The notes under the pieces are model-generated. The model had not been told where the DNA came from. It searched no databases and was given only the letters and a program-made list of their open reading frames with translations. A stretch of 64,000 nt of DNA from contig NZ_FOCJ01000009.1 of assembly GCF_900110075.1 (NCBI RefSeq), forward strand, positions 1 through 64,000. The letters run 5' to 3'. Shown in pieces: positions 42,768-51,572 of the stretch (position 1 is the stretch's first letter; every line of letters starts with the position of its first letter). A program made the translations under genes and the position numbers. The stretch is from Paenibacillus sp. OV219 (GTDB lineage: Bacteria; Bacillota; Bacilli; Paenibacillales; Paenibacillaceae).

Positions 42768-43782
42768 ACTTATTCTCGCTGTGGAGACGAGCTGCGATGA
42801 GACGAGCGTAGCGGTTATCCGCGGCGGTAAACATATTTTATCCAACATTGTTTCGAGCCAAATTGAAACGCACAAAAGATTCGGAGGCGTTGTTCCAGAG
42901 ATCGCATCGCGCAAGCATGTCGAGTCGATTTCGCTCATAATGGAACAGGCGCTGTTAGAGGCAGGCGTGACGTTTCGCGATCTGTCGGCCATTGCGGTTA
43001 CACAGGGCCCCGGGCTAGTTGGGGCACTGCTTGTCGGAATCGTTGCAGCCAAAAGCTTATCGATGGCGCTAGGTCTCCCCTTAATCGGTACGCATCATAT
43101 CGCCGGACATATTTATGCGAATGAGCTTGTCGCGGAGATGCAGTATCCGTGTCTGGCGCTCGTTGCCTCGGGCGGTCATACGGAGCTTGTGCTGATGGAG
43201 AGCGAAGGCATGTTCAAGATTCTTGGACGAACTCGCGACGATGCAGTAGGTGAGGCTTATGACAAAGTGGCGCGGACCCTCCAATTCCCTTATCCGGGCG
43301 GACCTCATATTGACAAGCTGGCTCAGGGTGCTGAAGAGGAGATTGTGATGCCTCGCGCGTGGCTGGAGCCGGATTCGTATGATTTTAGCTTTAGTGGGTT
43401 GAAATCGGCCGTTCTAGCTGCAATCAACTCTGCCAAAATGAAAGGTGAACCGCTTCGTGAAGCTGCCCTCGCCCGCGGATTCCAAGCCTCTGTCATCGAT
43501 GTGCTCGTGACAAAAGCGCTCCGCGCGGTGCGCGAAACAGGCGCGAAGCAGCTGCTGCTCTGCGGCGGCGTTGCCGCCAATGGCGGGCTGCGCGCGGCAT
43601 TGACCGCACGCTGTGAAGAAGCTGGCATTCCGCTGCTTATTCCGCCGCTTAAGCTATGCACGGATAATGCCGCGATGATTGGCGCGGCTGCGCATCTCAA
43701 GTGGACGCGTGGCGAATTCACGCCGCTCGACATGAAAGCAGAACCGGGACTGTCCCTGGAAGAATGGTCGGTGCGGAGTTAA
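42754..43782 (+). CDS. tsaD: tRNA N6-threonylcarbamoyladenosine transferase TsaD
   Basis: A 342-residue ASKHA-fold enzyme, the catalytic subunit transferring threonylcarbamoyl to tRNA A37. The iron-binding HxxxH is H115/H119 in IGTHHIAGHIYANE, with LILAVETSCDETSVAV at the N-terminus and LLLCGGVAANGGLR later. It lies at the end of the operon and is followed within 30 bp by the leuA leader promoter. The start at 42754 gives standard length; GTG 42739 is a weaker option. Known in Bacillus as gcp/ydiE. Confidence 0.95.
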   Translation: MTTNELILAVETSCDETSVAVIRGGKHILSNIVSSQIETHKRFGGVVPEIASRKHVESISLIMEQALLEAGVTFRDLSAIAVTQGPGLVGALLVGIVAAKSLSMALGLPLIGTHHIAGHIYANELVAEMQYPCLALVASGGHTELVLMESEGMFKILGRTRDDAVGEAYDKVARTLQFPYPGGPHIDKLAQGAEEEIVMPRAWLEPDSYDFSFSGLKSAVLAAINSAKMKGEPLREAALARGFQASVIDVLVTKALRAVRETGAKQLLLCGGVAANGGLRAALTARCEEAGIPLLIPPLKLCTDNAAMIGAAAHLKWTRGEFTPLDMKAEPGLSLEEWSVRS

Positions 43783-43810
43783 ATTATTTTTGCTTAGCAC
43801 AATATCTGAA

Positions 43811-43839
43811 TTGACAGACGATTTGGGGAAGCATATAAT
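43811..43839 (+). promoter_or_regulatory. Consensus sigma-A promoter for the leuA leader
   Basis: TTGACA (43811-43816), 17-bp spacer, TATAAT (43834-43839): a perfect match to consensus. The transcript would start near 43846 and run through both T-boxes. Confidence 0.88.
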
Positions 43840-43845
43840 AGGCAA

Positions 43846-44215
43846 CAACACTTCACATTCATTATGCGAAACGCGTTGAACAGGAATAGTAGAGCTTACG
43901 TACCGTGATCAGAGAGCTGCGGGTTGGTGCAACGCAGACGGGTAACAGCTTGAAACTCGCCTGGGAGCGGAATAGCGGAAACGAGCCCATGTTTTGTTGG
44001 CCGAAGGCCAAGGCTGATGGAGCAGCTCGCGTACGTTGTTACGGTTAACCGCCGTGATCCGGTGCATCGCTGACGACTTCTAGAATCGTTAGCATGCTTA
44101 AGTGGACGTTATGCTCTCATGGGCAGCGTCAACAAGGGTGGTACCGCGCTGGACTAACAAGTCTGTCGTCTCTTGATTCGAAAGTATTCGAATCGGAGAT
44201 GGCAGGCTTTTTTTG
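43846..44215 (+). ncRNA. T-box riboswitch 1 (Leu specifier)
   Basis: The T-box antiterminator sequence AGGGTGGTACCGCG is at 44135-44148. Stem I shows the AGAGAGCTGCGGGTTGGTGC and CGCCTGGGAGCGG landmarks, with the probable specifier CTC (Leu) at 43956-43958. A terminator hairpin follows at about 44160-44207 with a seven-base T-run. Uncharged tRNA-Leu pairing with the specifier and the T-box would permit readthrough. Confidence 0.93.
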
Positions 44216-44229
44216 ATGCTATTACGACT

Positions 44230-44613
44230 GAAGTGAACATAAATCGTCAAACGCAATGATCAGGAGCAGTAGGAATCGAATCCGGGAAAAGCAGAGAGCT
44301 GCGGGGTGGTGCGACGCAGTCGAAGGATGATCCGAACTCGCCTGGGAGCGGAACGGTGGAACACGGCGGCAATGCTTTGGGGCGTTAAGCACGAAGCGCT
44401 CGTTGCCGGCAGTACACCAGTTACGGCTAACCCCCGTGATCGGGTGCAGCATATTGAAGGTGAGTTATGGCAAGCAAGTTGCGCCATGCTCGCCGAGAGT
44501 ATAGCTGCTTAAGCGGGTCCGGACTTTGAGTGTTCGGGCAACGAGAGTGGTACCGCGGCAAGCTCATGAAGCCTGTCGTCTCTTGATTACACAAGAGACG
44601 ATGGGCTTTTTTT
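44230..44613 (+). ncRNA. T-box riboswitch 2 (Leu specifier), in series
   Basis: A second full T-box leader. AGAGTGGTACCGCG (44544-44557, one change from consensus), stem I GCAGAGAGCTGCGGGGTGGT, specifier CTC at 44337-44339 directly before GCCTGGGAGCGG, and a terminator at 44570-44613 (GCCTGTCGTCTCTTG paired with CAAGAGACGATGGGC, then T7). No promoter is obvious between the two units, so leuA readthrough probably needs both to be antiterminated. Confidence 0.93.
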
Positions 44614-44627
44614 GTTGGGCAGCAGCT

Positions 44628-44700
44628 CAAGAGATCCAGCAAACCAGCTACATCGAGCAAAAGTTGGCTAAACGAACCCAAGAGGTCCAGCAAACCAGCT
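44628..44700. repeat. 51-bp repeat, two copies, in the leuA leader
   Basis: CAAGAGRTCCAGCAAACCAG recurs at 44628 and 44679, exactly 51 bp apart. Its reverse complement shares about 14 of 20 bases with the core of the 51-bp array at 7471, a weak similarity. Confidence 0.65.
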
Positions 44701-44759
44701 CTACCAACCAGCTAACGATCTAAACCAAATCCCATAAACCATTTAGGAGGTTAACCCTT

Positions 44760-46349
44760 ATGTCTATGAATCAATCTCAATCTCAACCCCAATCCAATAA
44801 CCGCATCATCCGCATCTTTGACACAACACTGCGTGACGGAGAGCAGTCGCCGGGCGCGACGCTGCGCCCGGAGCAGAAGATCGTTCTAGCCCGCCAGCTG
44901 GCGAGGCTGGGCGTCGACATTATCGAGCCGGGCTTCCCCGTATCGAGCCCAGGCGAGTTCGCGGCGGTGCAACAGATTTCCCGCGAGCTGCAAGGCGTGG
45001 AAATCGTCGGCTTCGCCCGCGCGATCAAAGGCGACATTGACGCCGCGGTCCGCTCCACAATGGATGCTGCTCGCCGCCGTCTACACCTGTTCATCTCCTC
45101 CTCGGATATCCATCTGGATTTCCAACTGAAGAAATCCCGCGAGGAGGTACTTGAGATCGCACGTCAGATGGTCGCCTACGGCAAGCAATTCGTCGATGAA
45201 ATCGAGTTCTCGCCGATGGATGCGAGCCGCACAGGCCGTGAGTTCGTCATCGAGATGGTCGAAGCGGTCATCGCAGAAGGCGCAACGGTCATTAACCTGC
45301 CGGATACGCTTGGCTACGCGCTGCCAGAGGAGTACGGTAATTTGTTCCGCACGGTACGGGCAGGAGCAAGAGGTGCGGATAAAGTGCAGTTCAGCGCACA
45401 CTGCCATAATGACCTTGGCCTTGCAGTAGCGAACAGCCTTGCTGCTATCCAAGCTGGTGCGAACCAGGTAGAAGTGACGATTAACGGCATCGGCGAACGC
45501 GCGGGTAACTGCTCGCTGGAGGAGCTGGTGATGGCGATCGAGACGCGCAAATCGGCCATCAGGGCAGAGACTGGCATCGTGATGAGTGAAATCTTCGAGA
45601 CATCACGGATGGTCAGCCGGGCGATGAACTTCCCGATTGCGTACAATAAGCCAATCGTAGGTCGGAACGCTTTTCAGCATGAGTCGGGCATTCACCAAGA
45701 TGGCCTCTTGAAGAACCGTAACACCTACGAGATTATGGACCCTGAAGCGATGGGCATTCCACGCAGCATGATCGTACTTGGCAAGCATTCCGGCCGTCAC
45801 GCGATTAAGCATAGACTGGCTGATTTCGGCATCGAGCTGACTGACGAGCAATTGCTTGATGTGTATAACCGCTTCAAAGAGAAAGCCGACGAGATGAAAA
45901 TCGTACCCGACGACGTCCTCGTCCGTCTGGCTAGCGAATCGACAGCGACGCAGCATGATCCATACACGCTGATCGACCTGCAGGTGCTTGCTGGCACGCA
46001 GCGTTCCCGCATCGCTTCTGTAACGATCCGCGAGCGCGACTCCCAAGAGGAACGGACGCTGACAGGCACTGGCACAGGTCCGCTTGAAGCAGTTATTCAC
46101 TGCTTGCAGCAAGCGATTCCGGTGTCCGCAGAGTTCGAGGATCTGGAGATCCACTCGTTATCTACAGGCGAAGATGCACATGGCGAAGCGAATGTCAGCA
46201 TTGTGCATAACAATCGGCGGTATACGGGGACGGCTGTGCATAACGATATTATTTTGGCGGCGGCACAGGCTTACGTGGGAGCATGCAATCAGATGCTAGT
46301 GAGCATGCAGGATAGTGAATCAGAAGAAGATATGGAACAACTGGCCTAA
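44760..46349 (+). CDS. leuA: 2-isopropylmalate synthase
   Basis: A 529-residue LeuA that condenses 2-ketoisovalerate with acetyl-CoA, the first committed step of leucine synthesis. The catalytic barrel has FDTTLRDGEQSPGATL at the N-terminus and FSAHCHNDLGLAVANS with metal-binding His residues; GRNAFQHESGIHQDG is the linker motif, and from about residue 395 comes the LeuA regulatory domain for leucine feedback. TAGGAGGT lies 9-10 bases before the ATG. A Gln/Ser-rich leader (MNQSQSQPQSNN) precedes the core. Expression is controlled by the tandem T-boxes. No leuBCD follows; they must be elsewhere. Confidence 0.96.
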   Translation: MSMNQSQSQPQSNNRIIRIFDTTLRDGEQSPGATLRPEQKIVLARQLARLGVDIIEPGFPVSSPGEFAAVQQISRELQGVEIVGFARAIKGDIDAAVRSTMDAARRRLHLFISSSDIHLDFQLKKSREEVLEIARQMVAYGKQFVDEIEFSPMDASRTGREFVIEMVEAVIAEGATVINLPDTLGYALPEEYGNLFRTVRAGARGADKVQFSAHCHNDLGLAVANSLAAIQAGANQVEVTINGIGERAGNCSLEELVMAIETRKSAIRAETGIVMSEIFETSRMVSRAMNFPIAYNKPIVGRNAFQHESGIHQDGLLKNRNTYEIMDPEAMGIPRSMIVLGKHSGRHAIKHRLADFGIELTDEQLLDVYNRFKEKADEMKIVPDDVLVRLASESTATQHDPYTLIDLQVLAGTQRSRIASVTIRERDSQEERTLTGTGTGPLEAVIHCLQQAIPVSAEFEDLEIHSLSTGEDAHGEANVSIVHNNRRYTGTAVHNDIILAAAQAYVGACNQMLVSMQDSESEEDMEQLA

Positions 46350-46396
46350 GCCTGAAGCGAGTCAGCTGATTTGCCCAAAAGGAGGCGCCTAACCGT

Positions 46397-46849
46397 ATGG
46401 ACATCCAGCCGTGTTTCATATGCAGCAAGCACCGCGGAGACATTAAGTCAGCAGGAGGCGTCATCTATGAGAACGAGCATCTATCCGTATCACATATGGG
46501 GATTGGCGGCGAGAACCAAAGTGTGTATCTCGGCTATCTGATCGTCGAAGCGAAGCGGCATGCGCGAGGGCTTGGCGATCTGACGGACGAGGAGGCAGGC
46601 GCAGTCTTCGTCGCCACGAACCGAATGAGCCGCGCACTCCGAGAAAAGCTGCAAGCGGAGCATGTGTACAGCTATGTGCGAGGTGATGCTGTGCCGCACT
46701 TTCATATGCATCTTATTCCGCGCTATGCCGGGACACCGGAGCCGTTCTGGCATCCGATGCAGCTTGCCGAGTGGCCGGATGCGCCGCGTGGCAACGCCCA
46801 CCTTATCGAGCGAATCTGCTCGCAGCTACGTGCTGCAATCACCAATTAA
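46397..46849 (+). CDS. HIT-family hydrolase
   Basis: A 150-residue histidine-triad protein. The signature HFHMHLIPRY (HxHxH) is present, with an N-terminal C6-C9 cysteine pair (CFICSKH) that often binds zinc in this family. HIT proteins act on nucleotide phosphoramidates or dinucleoside polyphosphates. AAAAGGAGG lies before the ATG. It ends at a strong terminator 7 bp past the stop. Confidence 0.9.
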   Translation: MDIQPCFICSKHRGDIKSAGGVIYENEHLSVSHMGIGGENQSVYLGYLIVEAKRHARGLGDLTDEEAGAVFVATNRMSRALREKLQAEHVYSYVRGDAVPHFHMHLIPRYAGTPEPFWHPMQLAEWPDAPRGNAHLIERICSQLRAAITN

Positions 46850-46856
46850 CAGAGCC

Positions 46857-46892
46857 AAACAGAGGGTTATCCAGCCCTCTGTTTTTCTTTTT
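46857..46892 (+). terminator. Intrinsic terminator after the HIT gene
   Basis: A perfect 10-bp stem, AAACAGAGGG with CCCTCTGTTT, followed by TTCTTTTTC. It also borders the DnaA-box cluster. Confidence 0.85.
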
Positions 46893-46909
46893 CCACGGCT
46901 ACGCAACAG

Positions 46910-47180
46910 TTATCCACAGACTTACTCACAACATTACCTTCCAATGTGAACAAGTGCGTGAAAGCCGCATAAAATGGGCGTTTACATTGTGAACAAATGT
47001 CGGATAAGTTTTTCACAACCAAACTGTGGACAATGTGGATAAAGTGGATAATAACAGCTCTCATAATTCTCAGGAACTTCTAATATTAAAGAAACGTTAA
47101 ATTTATTCATGTTTAACCTCGTTAATAGTGCCAGAATTGCCGCACAATTCATCCATAGCTGTGGATAATTCTGTGGACAA
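46910..47180. promoter_or_regulatory. DnaA-box cluster outside oriC
   Basis: Ten 9-mers close to TTATNCACA lie within 271 bp. Perfect boxes TTATCCACA occur at 46910-46918 (plus), 47034-47042 (minus) and 47160-47168 (minus). One-mismatch boxes occur at 46922-46930, 46945-46953, 46988-46996, 47009-47017, 47025-47033, 47043-47051 and 47172-47180; three boxes abut at 47025-47051. No dnaA or dnaN is nearby. Such clusters titrate DnaA or control the gene downstream. Confidence 0.9.
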
Positions 47181-47259
47181 GGGGGATAGATTGAAAAACC
47201 GCATGTGCGGCCGCCTTCGTGCAAATGCTACTTATACAGACGATAGGGAGGAACATGCA

Positions 47260-49503
47260 ATGCAGGAAACGACGAGTCCGACGAGTGCGGCAAGTACAAT
47301 CAGTGGATGGAGGTTGGCTATTCTCGATATCAAATCCATGTGGGGATCCCGTGCCGTGCGTAAATCGCTGCTGGGCCTCATGGTCCTTCCGCTCATATAC
47401 AGTTTCATTTACTTGTGGGCATTCTGGGATCCGACGGCAAGGCTGAACAAGCTCCCCCTTGCGATCGTTAATGAAGATACAGGCGCGAAACGCGGAGGTG
47501 AGCAGCACAATCTGGGCAGTGAGCTTGTAGCGAAGTTGATCGCGGATACCGATACCCACTGGACGGAGGTGAGTAGGGAGCAAGCCCGCAAAGGGATCAA
47601 GAAAGAGAGCTATGCGCTTGCTCTCTATCTTCCGCCTGAATTCTCGACACAAGCATACAGCGTCAGCAGCGATCATCCACAGCCGACTCGCTTGAACATG
47701 GAGTTAAGCGAAGGGAGCAACATGCTGCAGGCCAAGATTGTGCGTGCCGTAGCAGACCGTGTGAATGATAAGCTGCGCAAGGAGCTGCAGGAAAACTATT
47801 TAAGCGTTATTTTCGACCAGGTGCTTAATGGAGCAAAAGGGCTGCAGGACGCAGCGGACGGCGCTGCCAAGCTGTCTGCTGCATCGGAGCAAGCGTATAA
47901 GGGTGCAGGCGAGTTAGCAAACGGATTAACCCAAAGCGGAGGCGGTATGACGAAGCTGTCCACAGGCTTGCAAACCATAACAAGCGGAGCAAACGAGTTG
48001 GAGAATGGGCTCGTGAAGCTGAATGCATGGGCGGAGCTGGCTTCTGCCGGCATTGATCAGTGGAATGGCGTTCGCGCTGCTTCGATCACACAGACTGCAC
48101 TCGACCCTGCCAAGCAGTTAGCCGCTTCACAATCCAACTTGCTCACATCGTTAACAGGAGTAAGCCATGATATGACCATGCTTCGGGGTGAGCTAGCAAA
48201 CGTCAAGAGTGCGGCCTCAGATTTAAACACATTGAATACGCTCGTTCGCCCGGTGCAGACGCAAGTCTCCGATATGAATAATCGGGCACAGACCGGGCAG
48301 CAGCTGCTTCAAGACTTAGGGCAGCTTAATGCAGATCTCACCAGCAATACGAACTATAAGCAGTTGGCGGAGCAGCTTGGCAGTATCCAGTCGACAGGGG
48401 CAGACGCGGCCGGCACTCTGCAGGCAGTGACACAATCGATTGACCATCTTAAATCATCGCTCGATCAATCCATCGGACAAATCGCTAGCGAAGCAGCTGC
48501 ATTGACGCCGAAGTTGGATCAGCTAGCAGGGCAAATGGATCAGTTCCGCACGGCGGCAGATAACGTATCCTCGTTGCTAGGCAAGCAGCAATCGGCTGCG
48601 CAAAACATTGCCGAACGGGTAAGAGATGTGGCGAGTGGCGTGGGTCAATTGCAGCAAGGAAGCAGTAAGCTGATGAACGGGCTGCTGCAGCTTGGCAGCG
48701 GAGTGGAGGCGCTTCGCATCGGCAACGCGAAGCTTGGCGATGGGACTGCTTCGCTTCAAGACGGCCTTGCACAGATGAATAGAGGGCAGGGCGAACTGGC
48801 GGACAAATTAGCGGACGCCGCGGGTATGGCGTCCACAGACGGACAAGCCGCCAACCGCCAAGCGGTTATCGCGGATCCGGTCATGCTGGAGGAGACGAAT
48901 TTGCATCCAGTGCCGAGCAACGGCGTAGGGTTTGCGCCTTATTTTATCGCGCTGTCGCTGTGGGTGGGTTCTCTTGTGCTGTTCTTTGTAATCGACATTT
49001 GGCGGGTGCTTGCTCTGCCTCACGGCCCTCTCGCGTACCTCGGAAGCAAATACGTCGCGCTAGCTTCGGTTAGCATCTGTCAGGCGTTGCTGTCGGTGTT
49101 TATTTTGCATACGGGGCTGGGTATCCCGACGGTGCTGCCGCCGCTTGCGATGTATATCTACGCGATGCTGGTTGGGCTTGTGTTTACGGCGATTCTATTC
49201 ATGCTGATCGCGGTGCTTGGCAGTGATACGGGAAGATTCGTCGCGGTGCTGATCTTGATGCTGCAGCTCACCTCGAGCTCCGGATCGTATCCGGTGGTGC
49301 TGGAGCCGGGGCTGTTCCGGTTCATTCATCCTTTTCTGCCAATGACTTACGCAGTTGAAGGTCTGCGGCAGCTGATCTCGCTCGGGGAGTGGACAGCAAT
49401 AATCCGGACTGCAGGGCTGCTGTCCGGATTCGGGTTGTGTTCGCTATTGCTGCTCTATGTGTTCAAACGTCGCTCAATTATGAAAGAAGTGAAGCTGGCT
49501 TAA
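47260..49503 (+). CDS. YhgE/Pip-family membrane protein
   Basis: A 747-residue membrane protein of the YhgE/Pip (phage infection protein) family, related to the ABC-2 type and to YueB-like receptor proteins. One hydrophobic segment near the N-terminus (KSLLGLMVLPLIYSFIYLWA) is followed by a long extracellular region of heptad-like repeats (LQDAADGAAKLSAASEQAYK, then repeated LxxGLxQLxxG units) from about residue 190 to 520, and five hydrophobic segments in the last 230 residues. GGGAGG lies 8 bases before the ATG at 47260. The gene starts 80 bp after the DnaA-box cluster. Its stop overlaps the stop of the convergent ABC-F gene. Confidence 0.9.
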   Translation: MQETTSPTSAASTISGWRLAILDIKSMWGSRAVRKSLLGLMVLPLIYSFIYLWAFWDPTARLNKLPLAIVNEDTGAKRGGEQHNLGSELVAKLIADTDTHWTEVSREQARKGIKKESYALALYLPPEFSTQAYSVSSDHPQPTRLNMELSEGSNMLQAKIVRAVADRVNDKLRKELQENYLSVIFDQVLNGAKGLQDAADGAAKLSAASEQAYKGAGELANGLTQSGGGMTKLSTGLQTITSGANELENGLVKLNAWAELASAGIDQWNGVRAASITQTALDPAKQLAASQSNLLTSLTGVSHDMTMLRGELANVKSAASDLNTLNTLVRPVQTQVSDMNNRAQTGQQLLQDLGQLNADLTSNTNYKQLAEQLGSIQSTGADAAGTLQAVTQSIDHLKSSLDQSIGQIASEAAALTPKLDQLAGQMDQFRTAADNVSSLLGKQQSAAQNIAERVRDVASGVGQLQQGSSKLMNGLLQLGSGVEALRIGNAKLGDGTASLQDGLAQMNRGQGELADKLADAAGMASTDGQAANRQAVIADPVMLEETNLHPVPSNGVGFAPYFIALSLWVGSLVLFFVIDIWRVLALPHGPLAYLGSKYVALASVSICQALLSVFILHTGLGIPTVLPPLAMYIYAMLVGLVFTAILFMLIAVLGSDTGRFVAVLILMLQLTSSSGSYPVVLEPGLFRFIHPFLPMTYAVEGLRQLISLGEWTAIIRTAGLLSGFGLCSLLLLYVFKRRSIMKEVKLA

Positions 49504-51440
49504 GCGAGCAGCAGATCCCATGCATCATAAACATCTTGGAGCTGTCCTTTGAGTGCCTCCAGATCGGACTGGATTTGCTGTACTCGCACATAGTCATTGT
49601 ACACGTCTGGATCGGTGAGCTGCTCTTCAAGAACGGCAATCTCGCCTTCCAAGCGGGCAATGTCGTTCTCAAGCTGTTCCTGCTTGCGCTGCCGATTTCG
49701 TTCGTCACGCTTCGCTTGTTTGTCGGCTTCGTACGAAGAAACGGGGGCCGTTTCCTGCGCGGCTGCGGCTTTGCTCGGTTTTCCTTGCAGAGTTGACAGC
49801 GTTTCCAGCTGGAGCTCCTCGGTTTCACGCTTTTTCTGGATCATTTCGTCATAATTTCCCAGGAAATGCTGAGTGCCTTCCGGTCCAAGTTCGACAATGC
49901 GCTCCGCCATCTTGTTAAGGAAATAACGGTCATGGGAAATGAATAAAAGGGTACCGTCATAATCAATTAGCGCGGATTCCAGCACCTCTTTGCTGTACAA
50001 GTCGAGATGGTTGGTAGGCTCATCGAGAATGAGCATATTCGCATGGGCAAGCATCAGCTTCGAGAGGGAGACACGTGCCCGTTCGCCTCCGCTAAGCGTG
50101 CTGATCTTCTTCTTCACGTCATCGCCGCTGAACAAGAAATTGCCGAGTACGGTACGAATTCGCGCTTCTTCGATTCCCGGATAGGTGTTCCAAAGCTCTT
50201 CTAGCACGGTATTCGATTTGTTCAGCCCCGTGTGCTCCTGGTCGTAATAGCCAATCTTCACATTCGTTCCCCAGCGAATAGTGCCTTGCTCGTATGGCTG
50301 CTGATCGACAAGCGCCTTGAGCAGCGTTGATTTGCCGATCCCGTTCGGACCGATCAGTGCCACATTTTCACCGCGCTCTAATCGGAAAGAAACATGCTCG
50401 AAGAGAGACGTTTGTTTTTCCGGGAAGCGAATGGAGACGTCATTCACGTCCAACACATCGTTACCGCTTTGGCGTTCAATCTCGAAGGAGAAGCTCGCTT
50501 TCTTCAGATCGCCATGCGGCTTGTCGAGCCGATCCATCTTCTCAAGCGCCTTTCGACGGCTTTGTGCGCGCTTTGTTGTCGATGCACGGACGATGTTACG
50601 CTGGATGAAGTCCTCGAGTTTTGCGATTTCATCCTGCTGCTTGTCGAACTGCTTCATCTGTGCTTCATATTCGGCCGCTTTAATATCGATAAAACGGGAA
50701 TAATTGCCCGTATAGCGTCTTGCCGCATGCCGCTCGATCTCGACAATCGTCTGGACGACAGCGTCGAGGAAGTAACGGTCATGAGAGACGACAAGAATGC
50801 CGCCGTCATAGCCGCGCAGGTAGTCTTCGAGCCAAGTGAGCGTCTCAATATCGAGATAGTTGGTCGGCTCATCGAGCATGAGCAGATCCGGCGCTTGCAG
50901 CAGAATTCGCGCCAGCGCGAGGCGGGTCTTCTGGCCACCGCTCAGTGTGGAGATGATCGTATCCGGAGGGAACTGGCCGAAGCCCATCCCGTGCAAAATC
51001 ATTCGAATACGGGTTTCCACCTCGAACCCGCCGTTCTCCCGGAACCAGTCGGACAGTTTCGAATATCGGTCAAGTATAGATTGATACTGCTTTTCATCAG
51101 CGTGGAGATTCGGATCAGCGATTTGCTGCTCGAGCGTGCGAAGCTCTTTCTCCGCTTCAAGCAGGTGAGCAAAGACAGCGCGCATCTCCTCGTCAATTGT
51201 CTTATCCGATTGCAGGCCGCTCGATTGCGCCAAGTAGCCGATCGTCGTTTCCTTCGATTTATAGATGGTGCCGGAGTCGGCAGACATTTCTCCGGCGATA
51301 ATCCGCAGCAGTGTCGATTTGCCGGCGCCGTTCACGCCGACAAGTCCAACTCGCTCACGCGGCTGCACTTGGAATGTAATGGACGAGAGCACCTTGCTTA
51401 CCCCGTAGCTTTTGGATACATCAGAAACTTGAAGAAGCAT
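49500..51440 (-). CDS. ydiF: ABC-F ATPase (YdiF-type)
   Basis: A 646-residue ABC-F protein with two ABC domains and no membrane segment. Domain 1: GVNGAGKST and LSGGQKTRLALARIL; domain 2: GPNGIGKST and LSGGERARVSLSKLML; the linker between them contains DFIQRNIVRASTTKRAQSRR. A coiled C-terminal arm of Lys/Arg/Glu repeats follows (RDERNRQRKQEQLENDIARL). ABC-F proteins act on stalled or initiating ribosomes; some give antibiotic resistance. GGAGG lies 12 bases before the ATG at 51440, giving the YdiF-like length; longer in-frame starts add non-homologous residues. The neighbourhood matches B. subtilis ydiF near moaC and tat. Confidence 0.93.
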   Translation of the reverse strand: MLLQVSDVSKSYGVSKVLSSITFQVQPRERVGLVGVNGAGKSTLLRIIAGEMSADSGTIYKSKETTIGYLAQSSGLQSDKTIDEEMRAVFAHLLEAEKELRTLEQQIADPNLHADEKQYQSILDRYSKLSDWFRENGGFEVETRIRMILHGMGFGQFPPDTIISTLSGGQKTRLALARILLQAPDLLMLDEPTNYLDIETLTWLEDYLRGYDGGILVVSHDRYFLDAVVQTIVEIERHAARRYTGNYSRFIDIKAAEYEAQMKQFDKQQDEIAKLEDFIQRNIVRASTTKRAQSRRKALEKMDRLDKPHGDLKKASFSFEIERQSGNDVLDVNDVSIRFPEKQTSLFEHVSFRLERGENVALIGPNGIGKSTLLKALVDQQPYEQGTIRWGTNVKIGYYDQEHTGLNKSNTVLEELWNTYPGIEEARIRTVLGNFLFSGDDVKKKISTLSGGERARVSLSKLMLAHANMLILDEPTNHLDLYSKEVLESALIDYDGTLLFISHDRYFLNKMAERIVELGPEGTQHFLGNYDEMIQKKRETEELQLETLSTLQGKPSKAAAAQETAPVSSYEADKQAKRDERNRQRKQEQLENDIARLEGEIAVLEEQLTDPDVYNDYVRVQQIQSDLEALKGQLQDVYDAWDLLLA

Positions 51441-51572
51441 GATTGTTGAAACCTCCGCTTGAAAAATTCCTATGCCCTTCAGTTTACATGAAAAATGGTT
51501 ATTGTGCGACATGCATATGGCTGTCCGCTTATTGGCGAAAATTGGGCAATAGTGATAAACTATGGAGTAACT

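Noticed and set aside
46910-47180. Possible chromosomal origin oriC
   Set aside because: No dnaA, dnaN, recF or gyrase genes and no clear AT-rich unwinding region; the gene order is that of the tsa-gro neighbourhood.
47128-47259. N-terminal extension of the YhgE-type protein (44 codons)
   Set aside because: It would place coding sequence over the DnaA boxes; the Met at 47260 has a strong ribosome site and suits the family.
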